Shown here: in pieces, positions 1 to 5,193 of the stretch
How the letters are laid out: every line of letters begins with the position of its first letter
Numbering within the stretch: the first letter of the stretch is position 1
NCBI GenBank assembly: GCA_030430995.1
Contig: JAUIKA010000043.1
Coordinates: 1-8,513, forward strand
Direction: 5' to 3'
DNA: 8,513 nucleotides
From: Alphaproteobacteria bacterium
GTDB lineage: Bacteria > Pseudomonadota > Alphaproteobacteria > Rickettsiales > Rickettsiaceae
Notes under the pieces: generated by a model
The model's database searches: none
What the model was told of the DNA's origin: nothing
What the model saw: only the letters and a program-made list of their open reading frames with translations
Translations under genes and position numbers: made by a program

Positions 1-433
1 TATTGCCTATATTTTTATTATTTCCATTTATTTTAGTGTTATTGGGAATTTGCCCATCAGCAGCAGATTTAATTCCATATTTTTCCCTTAGCATGTCATC
101 AACTCTTTCAAGTAAATTTTCACCTATTGTCCCAAGCCTATTATCTTCTTGTAGCTTTTCCACAATCTTTTCTGCCATAACCCTTGCAAATTGCCTATAA
201 TACACACCCTCTGCGGCTGTATAGGGCCCTTCCGGTAAAACGGAGGATTCCATACCTTCTGTAATGCGCATTTCAAAAAAGTTTTTTTCAAATTCCATCA
301 CCAATTCTTTTGCTTCTTTCATTTGCTTATAATACTCATCTTGGTCCATACCTATATTTTTTACTTGCCCAGATGCATAAGCTATATTAGTAAAGAACAG
401 AAATAATAATATAAAAATATGTCGCAATATCAT
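1..433 (-). CDS. FlgJ-like rod-binding protein with signal peptide (partial, C-terminus outside window)
   Basis: The minus strand is open from an ATG at 433-431 to the left edge, giving 144 visible residues. Residues 1-20 form a Sec signal peptide: basic start (MILRH), a hydrophobic Ile/Leu/Phe core, and a probable AYA cleavage site before SGQ. Residues about 35-115 resemble the rod-binding domain at the N-terminus of flagellar FlgJ. Visible cues are a FE-x-NFF-x-M segment (about 48-55), a PEGP turn (67-70), an E-x-x-YYRQF segment (75-82), a helix with MAEKIVEKL (86-94) and a following GTIGENLLERV helix. The C-terminus becomes Asn-rich and low in complexity. FlgJ binds the flagellar rod in the periplasm. 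A Sec signal is unusual for it, since canonical FlgJ leaves by the flagellar export apparatus. No Shine-Dalgarno is visible. The domain call is from memory of the family pattern; another secreted helical protein is possible. Confidence 0.55.
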   Translation of the reverse strand, partial: MILRHIFILLFLFFTNIAYASGQVKNIGMDQDEYYKQMKEAKELVMEFEKNFFEMRITEGMESSVLPEGPYTAAEGVYYRQFARVMAEKIVEKLQEDNRLGTIGENLLERVDDMLREKYGIKSAADGQIPNNTKINGNNKNIGN

Positions 434-450
434 TTTTATTAAAAATAATA

Positions 451-479
451 TTGATATTCTACTGAGTTTCGGGTATAAA
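451..479 (+). promoter_or_regulatory. sigma70-type promoter of tRNA-Gly
   Basis: A -35 element TTGATA (451-456) and a -10 element TATAAA (474-479) lie 17 bp apart, each differing from consensus at one position. Predicted transcription start is near 486, about 8 nt before the mature tRNA 5' end. It is the best promoter-like sequence in the window and reads only into the tRNA gene. It also lies in the short divergent gap upstream of the FlgJ-like gene. Confidence 0.65.
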
Positions 480-493
480 GTACATATAAATAT

Positions 494-568
494 GCGGGTG
501 TAGCTCAGTGGTAGAGCGCTACCTTGCCAAGGTCGAGGCCGTGGGTTCGATCCCCATCACCCGCTCCA
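494..568 (+). tRNA. tRNA-Gly (anticodon GCC)
   Basis: The 75-nt sequence folds as a full cloverleaf. Acceptor arms GCGGGTG (494-500) and CACCCGC (558-564) pair over 7 bp. The D stem is GCTC/GAGC (503-506/514-517). The anticodon loop TTGCCAA (524-530) carries GCC at 526-528, reading GGC and GGU glycine codons. The T arm has the TTCGATC loop (546-552) between GTGGG and CCCAT, and the 3' CCA (566-568) is encoded. The anticodon stem has one T-C mismatch (520/534); the rest is regular. The gene is single, with its own promoter and no adjacent tRNA. Confidence 0.97.
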
Positions 569-573
569 TAGCA

Positions 574-595
574 TATTTTCATTATATAGAAAATA
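574..595 (+). terminator. possible weak terminator after tRNA-Gly
   Basis: A 7-bp inverted repeat TATTTTC (574-580) / GAAAATA (589-595) with an 8-nt loop sits 6 nt after the tRNA CCA and is followed by GTTATTTTGG. The stem is almost all A-T, so its stability is low. Position favours a terminator or processing signal, but in DNA this AT-rich it could occur by chance. Confidence 0.3.
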
Positions 596-653
596 GTTAT
601 TTTGGTTTGAATATATATAGGCTAGCGTTGGTATATTAACAAAAAATAAATGA

Positions 654-1538
654 TTAGCAAGCTTTCTCCTCTACCCCTATAGGGTCCTGATGTATTATTA
701 CTTCTGCATTTTCAAATATATCTTCAATATTATTCTTCAAATCATCAGCTATTTTATGAGCTTTAAATAAAGATAAATTCCCATCTAGCTCAATATCAAT
801 TTGTACAAAAACTTTATTAGCTGCATTTCTTGTTTTAAAGTTATGTATAGAATGTATCTCTTTGAAAGATTCTACTATATCTAATATTTTTTGTTTTTCA
901 CCATCATCTAATTCTTGGTCTACAAGGTTTTTAATAGATTTCTTAAACAATCCCAAAGAGTTATATATCATGTATATAGAAATAAATATTGCAAATAAAT
1001 TATCCACAATAGGTATTGTTTCTGAAAAATATACAGATACTATCGCTCCTATATTTGCTATTAAGTCAGATGAATAATGCAGACGTTCTGAACGTATTAA
1101 ATCTGAATTACTGCATTTTATTACATAGCTCTGGTAAGCTACTAATACAAAATTTAATATAGAGCTAAATACTAAGGAATAAATTCCTTCTTTAGGGCTA
1201 TGAATAGAATGATTATGAAATATAATCCCGTCTATACTAAGATACAATATAAATAAAGAAAAAATACAGAAAAAACTTGCCTGTATAAATATAGCTAAAT
1301 CCTGTATTTTTTCATGCCCATATCTATGCTCATTATCTGGTGGATTGAAAGCATATTTTGCTGCAATAAGAGCAACGCCAGAGCTTACTATATCCATTAT
1401 AGAGTCCACTAATATAGATAAAATAGAAAAAGAATTTGTAATATACCAACCATATCCTCTTATCACCACCGTTATAAGTGAAAATATAAAAGAGAAATAT
1501 ATAGCAGATTTTATTATTAAGTTACCATTTTTTTTCAT
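654..1538 (-). CDS. Cation diffusion facilitator, FieF-like metal exporter
   Basis: This 294-residue inner-membrane protein belongs to the cation diffusion facilitator family, which exports Zn2+, Fe2+ or related divalent cations using the proton gradient. E. coli FieF is 300 residues. The N-terminal half holds about six hydrophobic membrane segments. The transport site is intact: D45 and D49 in LVDSIMD, and H154 and D158 in LHYSSD, the same D-x3-D plus H-x3-D arrangement as FieF. HRYGH (71-75) is the conserved cytoplasmic loop motif. The C-terminal ZT-dimer domain (about 210-290) keeps H232, H261, H283 and D285 (IIHQDP). Residue 248 is Asp where I recall a metal-binding His in FieF. The start is an ATG followed by a Lys-rich MKKNG; only a weak AGG lies about 17 nt upstream. 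It is divergent from the 17-kDa lipoprotein gene across a 40-bp gap. Family assignment is firm; exact metal is not known. Confidence 0.92.
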   Translation of the reverse strand: MKKNGNLIIKSAIYFSFIFSLITVVIRGYGWYITNSFSILSILVDSIMDIVSSGVALIAAKYAFNPPDNEHRYGHEKIQDLAIFIQASFFCIFSLFILYLSIDGIIFHNHSIHSPKEGIYSLVFSSILNFVLVAYQSYVIKCSNSDLIRSERLHYSSDLIANIGAIVSVYFSETIPIVDNLFAIFISIYMIYNSLGLFKKSIKNLVDQELDDGEKQKILDIVESFKEIHSIHNFKTRNAANKVFVQIDIELDGNLSLFKAHKIADDLKNNIEDIFENAEVIIHQDPIGVEEKAC

Positions 1539-1541
1539 TAT

Positions 1542-1570
1542 ATGATAGAATTTACCTGATTAAATATAAG
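1542..1570 (+). promoter_or_regulatory. candidate promoter of the 17-kDa lipoprotein gene, possibly leaderless
   Basis: ATGATA (1542-1547) and TATAAG (1565-1570) are spaced by 17 bp, with 4 and 5 of 6 positions matching the sigma70 consensus. Predicted transcription start is 1576-1579, which is at or next to the ATG at 1579. No Shine-Dalgarno exists before that ATG. The whole divergent gap is only 40 bp, so the promoter must lie here or inside the metal exporter gene. Confidence 0.4.
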
Positions 1571-1578
1571 ACTACACT

Positions 1579-2064
1579 ATGTTCAAGACAATATCAAAAA
1601 ATATTATTCTTTTTGCTGCTGTTGGTACAATGCTTACTTCATGTGTTGCTATGAATAAGCAAGGCGCAGGGGGGCTTATGGGTACTGTAGCAGGGGCTGC
1701 TATAGGCGCTCAGTTTGGCAAAGGTAGTGGCAAAGTTCTAGCAGCAGGGCTAGGAGCAGTAGCGGGAGGGCTGCTTGGTAGTAGTATAGGTGCATCTTTA
1801 GATGAGAAAGATAAAAAGATGGCAGAATCTTCAACCCAAGTTGCTTTGGAGAATGTACAATCCGGAAAAACAACATCATGGAAAAACCCTGATAGTGGAC
1901 ATAGTGGTAGCATAACACCAATAAAAACTTTTGAAGATAAGAAAGGAACGTACTGTAGAGAATTTGTACAGAAAGTATATATAGGCGGCAGAGAGCAGGA
2001 AGCATATGGAACTGCATGCAGAAGGCCTGATGGTTCTTGGGAAATGATATCATCAGGCAGATAA
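1579..2064 (+). CDS. 17-kDa surface antigen, glycine-zipper outer-membrane lipoprotein
   Basis: This 161-residue protein matches the rickettsial 17-kDa common antigen family (Rick_17kDa_Anti). Residues 1-21 are a lipoprotein signal peptide, and the lipobox LTSC places the lipidated cysteine at position 22. MNKQGAGG follows, very close to the mature start I recall for the Rickettsia antigen. Residues about 29-75 are a glycine-zipper segment rich in G, A and small residues (AGAAIGAQFGKGSGK and a second Gly-rich stretch), thought to insert into or pack against the outer membrane. The C-terminal domain contains WKNPDSG, ITPIKTF, CREF, IGGREQEAYG and ACRRPDGSW, all family landmarks, with two cysteines that may form a disulfide. 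Length equals that of the Rickettsia protein. It is probably the first gene of a two-gene transcript with the SPOR gene. The Rickettsia gene is often called omp or the 17-kDa gene. Confidence 0.95.
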   Translation: MFKTISKNIILFAAVGTMLTSCVAMNKQGAGGLMGTVAGAAIGAQFGKGSGKVLAAGLGAVAGGLLGSSIGASLDEKDKKMAESSTQVALENVQSGKTTSWKNPDSGHSGSITPIKTFEDKKGTYCREFVQKVYIGGREQEAYGTACRRPDGSWEMISSGR

Positions 2065-2079
2065 CTTTATTATAGCTTT

Positions 2080-2667
2080 GTGAAAAGGGTTATAATTTAT
2101 TTTTTACTTACATCTGTTGTAGTTGCATGCAGTTTCTTTCTATACAGCAGTTATTGCAAAAAGAAAACTGGTAATATAGCTGTTTTATACCCTGAAACTA
2201 CAGGGCCATATAAACAGCATATTGCTGGCTCTAAAAATTCATATATTGACCATGAAATATATAAAAATAAAAAGGATAGCAAATATACAGTTGTTTTAGA
2301 GAAACACCATATATTTACAAATAATCACAAAAATAGTGGTAATAATAACCTTAACAAAATATACAAAAGTAATATACCCGTTGTAACACATGAGGCCATT
2401 AGGCCCAAGAAATCTAAAAAGGAAGCTGTATATATAGCATTATTGGATACAGTGCAAGACCCAATAGATGCAGAAAAAACTTGGAGGGAGCTGCAGGATA
2501 ATAATCCTGTGTTAAAGAAATATCCAAATTATCAGCTTCATAAAGTAACAAAAAATGGGCAAGTGTTTTATTATATAGCTATTAATAACTTCTCAAAAGA
2601 ATCTGAAGCGAAGCTATTATGTAAAAAGCTGCAATGTATTGTAAAAAAGATTTATATAAGTAGATGA
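2080..2667 (+). CDS. Membrane-anchored SPOR-domain protein
   Basis: The 195-residue product begins with a short basic stretch and one hydrophobic segment (about 4-25), then a Lys/Asn-rich linker, and ends in a SPOR-like domain (about 115-195). SPOR cues are YIALLDTV as first strand, AEKTWRELQD as first helix, YQLHKVTKNGQVFYYIAINNF as the central strands, and a final helix SEAKLLCKKLQ followed by a Cys-containing strand. SPOR domains bind septal peptidoglycan stripped of stem peptides, so a periplasmic role at division sites is likely. The start must be GTG at 2080: no ATG or TTG lies between the in-frame stop of the preceding gene and this codon, and the rest of the protein has no methionine. 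VVAC17 resembles a lipobox, but the hydrophobic run continues past it, so a signal anchor is more likely. It follows the lipoprotein gene by 15 nt in the same frame, without a Shine-Dalgarno. Confidence 0.75.
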   Translation: MKRVIIYFLLTSVVVACSFFLYSSYCKKKTGNIAVLYPETTGPYKQHIAGSKNSYIDHEIYKNKKDSKYTVVLEKHHIFTNNHKNSGNNNLNKIYKSNIPVVTHEAIRPKKSKKEAVYIALLDTVQDPIDAEKTWRELQDNNPVLKKYPNYQLHKVTKNGQVFYYIAINNFSKESEAKLLCKKLQCIVKKIYISR

Positions 2668-2668
2668 T

Positions 2669-4021
2669 TCATAATTTTCTTATGCGTGGAGCAGCTGTTT
2701 TAATATTTCTTATATAATTTAAAAATTGAGATATAGAGTCTACTATATCATCATTATCATCATATGGGAAATTAGTGATTTGCTGAATATAGCTTTTATC
2801 TATAACTGGATTAAACATCACAGCTCCATAATAAAATAAATGCATTATAGCAGAGAATCTTATCTTTTTATCTAAAATAGGTTTCTGTGGCACCAGTGGC
2901 ATTTTATGTTTCAGGTCTTGCAGCAACTGGTGACCACTTGCTTTATCTTCTATTATTATATTTATAGCCTTATATTGTTTTGCCATAGCAACTAACTTCT
3001 CCTTTAGTAGAGGATACTCTATTTTATCTTGATACATATCTTTATATATTCCCCATGTTGTGCATACTGAAAAGTCATTAGATTCAGAGGTTTTAATGGC
3101 TGTATCCCAGCTTTGCATTATTATAATATTTGTTGGAACTTCTTTGTAAAAAACTATATATTTTTTAGAGAGCATACCTTTTTGCATAGGGCATGGTTGC
3201 TGTAAATATTGCGCTGAAAAATTCTCATAGCCTATTTCATTCTCTATTTTATTTAGAATTTCTTTGGTATATCTAGACTCATGGAAGCTATTATCTTCTT
3301 TTAAAACATATTTTTTAGATATGCATTCATATTCTATAGATTCTCTTGCTTTAGCAGGTATTTTTATATGTTTCCAAATGCTAGAATTTTTACCTAATAA
3401 ATACCCTACAAGATCATTTTCATGCAAACGTTGCATTACTATTATTATAGAGCCCTCCTTTGGATTGTTAAGACGTGAAGAAAATGTATTCTCATACCAA
3501 TAATGCACTTTTTTTCTCATCTTATCAGAAAAAACATGTTGCGGGTTATGCGGGTCATCTAATATCAATATATCTGCGCCATCCCCTGTAATACTTCCTC
3601 CAACAGAAGTTGCATATATGAATCCAAAGTCAGATGTAACTATCCTACTCTTAGTATTTTTTATGATCTTGAAATCCGGGAATATTCTTTGGTACCAGCT
3701 ACTCATTAGAATCATTTTTATATCCATTGCATGCCTATAGCTTAATGCATTGCTATAGCTTGCTGTGATTATTCTGCTAGAAGGGTTATTACCTAGCACC
3801 CATGCCGGCCAAGCTACATTGATGGTGATTGACTTCAAAGACCTAGGAGGCAGGTTAACTATAAGCCTTTTATTCTTTCCTTCTGATACTTCTTCTAAAG
3901 CTTTAGCTAAGCACTCAAAATGCCAATTATATTCAAAATCTACAGTAGGGTTTAAATGGTAAAATGCTTTCTGTAAAAAACTTATATAATCTCTTCTTAA
4001 AAGGGAATTTATTATTTGCAT
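2669..4021 (-). CDS. Phage terminase large subunit (orphan)
   Basis: This 450-residue protein is a DNA-packaging motor of the TerL type. The N-terminal ATPase contains a Walker A-like NLPPRSLKS (56-64), with Leu where a P-loop usually has Gly, as seen in related terminases. It is followed by the typical VAWPAWVLGNNPSSRIITASYS region. Walker B is ILILDDP (151-157), and VMQRLHENDLVG is the coupling region. GYENFSAQYLQQP (264-276) is the usual linker. The RuvC/RNase H-like nuclease has candidate acidic residues in SWDTA (D306), IIIEDKASG (E358, D359) and DDNDDIVD (421-428). The ATPase resembles the family with NxPPRSxKS motifs rather than the GTA type with GGRGxGKT. No small terminase, portal or capsid gene is visible on either side, so it is a prophage relic or a domesticated gene. 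The nuclease domain appears to lack several residues after TTWGI. The start has no Shine-Dalgarno. Confidence 0.92.
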   Translation of the reverse strand: MQIINSLLRRDYISFLQKAFYHLNPTVDFEYNWHFECLAKALEEVSEGKNKRLIVNLPPRSLKSITINVAWPAWVLGNNPSSRIITASYSNALSYRHAMDIKMILMSSWYQRIFPDFKIIKNTKSRIVTSDFGFIYATSVGGSITGDGADILILDDPHNPQHVFSDKMRKKVHYWYENTFSSRLNNPKEGSIIIVMQRLHENDLVGYLLGKNSSIWKHIKIPAKARESIEYECISKKYVLKEDNSFHESRYTKEILNKIENEIGYENFSAQYLQQPCPMQKGMLSKKYIVFYKEVPTNIIIMQSWDTAIKTSESNDFSVCTTWGIYKDMYQDKIEYPLLKEKLVAMAKQYKAINIIIEDKASGHQLLQDLKHKMPLVPQKPILDKKIRFSAIMHLFYYGAVMFNPVIDKSYIQQITNFPYDDNDDIVDSISQFLNYIRNIKTAAPRIRKL

Positions 4022-4049
4022 ATAGTACTATAGCGTGGTCATGCTAGCC

Positions 4050-4055
4050 ATTATA
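4050..4055 (-). promoter_or_regulatory. candidate -10 element of the terminase gene
   Basis: The minus strand shows a perfect TATAAT, 28 nt before the terminase ATG, in the 74-bp gap after the hydrolase-like gene. A convincing -35 element is absent: the hexamer at 17-bp spacing is TTAGTA, 3 of 6. The perfect palindrome ATAGTACTAT (4022-4031) lies directly before the start codon, and GTGGT/ACCAC (4035-4039/4063-4067) flank the -10 as an inverted repeat. A separate terminase transcript is plausible but not proven. Confidence 0.3.
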
Positions 4056-4095
4056 GATATAAACCACCTTTGTACTAAATAAAAATATTTACCTA

Positions 4096-5193
4096 CTAGT
4101 AATAGACATCTTCCATATTTGCGAAATTGTCATCTCCTGATATATTGACCTCTTCCCCCTCCTCATTTGGTTTAGTATCATCTGCATCTGTTCTTTTGCA
4201 ATAATGTTTATATAGATAGCCGCAGCATATTGTTAAAACAGTAGGAAAATATATAGCACAAATTGCAACTAATAATATGCCTACAATATTTTTGCCAGCA
4301 AATACATCTTTTATACCAAAATTTGCTAATCCGCATGTTCCCAATCTATTCACAGCGAATTGATTATAGCCTTGCATATCTCCATGTTGTTGTTGATATA
4401 TATGCTGCCATATTGGGTTATCTTGCCTTGTAAATAGGCATAAACCTTGCCCCATATTTTGTGGCCAAGTGATAGGATACTGCTCTTGCCAAGATATATC
4501 ACTACTAGCGAGTAATGGTAACATATCTTTAGAATTGGATAACTGACTATAGTCAAATATTCCCTGTATATTTGGCTGTATATCTCCTAAATCAAGCTTA
4601 CTTGTAAAATCTTTATTTTCAGGTAAGAATACCTTTACCGCATTAGATTTCATAAGCTCCTGAGAGCTTGTTATAAAACTTGTATCAGAAAAATAATAAT
4701 AAATATTTTCAGTGTAATTATCTAAATAACTCATGCCATCAAAATGCCCCCCGGGAGAATTAATTAAGAATGTTTTTATTCCACATTTCTCATAACCAGT
4801 AACCACCCCTGCTGTAGAATATGCATAAATAGCTAAATCACCACCATTGCTTTTCTCTATAGCATCTTGTAGATATTCATTTGCAAGAGCAATATTTTTA
4901 TCTTTAATATTTTGAAGCATTGCATCAAATGACATTAAAAATATCAGCATATCTCCAAATTTAAATTCCGGCATGCTGTATATAAGAATATATCTATTAT
5001 CTTTTTGTAAAAGTAATATATATAAACCTGTATTTTGATTTTCTATAGAAGTAGATTTACTATATCCTAAATGCGCTAATTCAGGCATTATAGATTCTCC
5101 TTCATTGGCTAAGCATGTAAGCGCTATTGCCTCTTCAATAGAATATTGCATGAAATTATTGTCTAATTTGCTTAAGCAAGCTTGGTACTTCAT
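4096..5193 (-). CDS. Lipase-like pseudo-hydrolase with C-terminal membrane anchor (paralog B)
   Basis: The 365-residue product is not a known family to me. It aligns along its length with the upstream neighbour. Shared blocks are the nucleophile-elbow region (here AIYAYSTAGVV, 121-131), a strand followed by INSPGG (144-149), DIQPNIQG (204-211), a DNPIWQHI block (258-265) and NRLGTCGL (282-289). The neighbour's GTSLG is AYSTA here: the serine (S126) stays, both flanking glycines are alanine. INSPGG resembles the strand-end motif of class 3-type lipases. The neighbour's H231 aligns with N220. Residues about 302-327 form one strong membrane segment ending in ICCGYLYKHYCKR, then an acidic 30-residue tail (EEGEEVN, EDVYY end). 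No signal peptide is seen. The ATG overlaps the upstream stop (ATGA), with AGAGG about 8 nt before it. It may be a catalytically weak or inactive partner of the upstream copy. Confidence 0.75.
   Translation of the reverse strand: MKYQACLSKLDNNFMQYSIEEAIALTCLANEGESIMPELAHLGYSKSTSIENQNTGLYILLLQKDNRYILIYSMPEFKFGDMLIFLMSFDAMLQNIKDKNIALANEYLQDAIEKSNGGDLAIYAYSTAGVVTGYEKCGIKTFLINSPGGHFDGMSYLDNYTENIYYYFSDTSFITSSQELMKSNAVKVFLPENKDFTSKLDLGDIQPNIQGIFDYSQLSNSKDMLPLLASSDISWQEQYPITWPQNMGQGLCLFTRQDNPIWQHIYQQQHGDMQGYNQFAVNRLGTCGLANFGIKDVFAGKNIVGILLVAICAIYFPTVLTICCGYLYKHYCKRTDADDTKPNEEGEEVNISGDDNFANMEDVYY

Noticed and set aside
1700..2053. 117-codon open frame on the minus strand opposite the 17-kDa lipoprotein gene
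   Set aside because: It lies wholly antisense to a firmly recognised gene, and its product (rich in Leu, Ser, Tyr, His, with repeated hydrophobic runs) looks like the complement of the glycine-rich coding strand.
2669..4021. Terminase as part of a gene transfer agent cluster
   Set aside because: Its ATPase motif is of the NLPPRSLKS type rather than the GGRGxGKT type I associate with alphaproteobacterial GTA terminases, and no other GTA gene is near.
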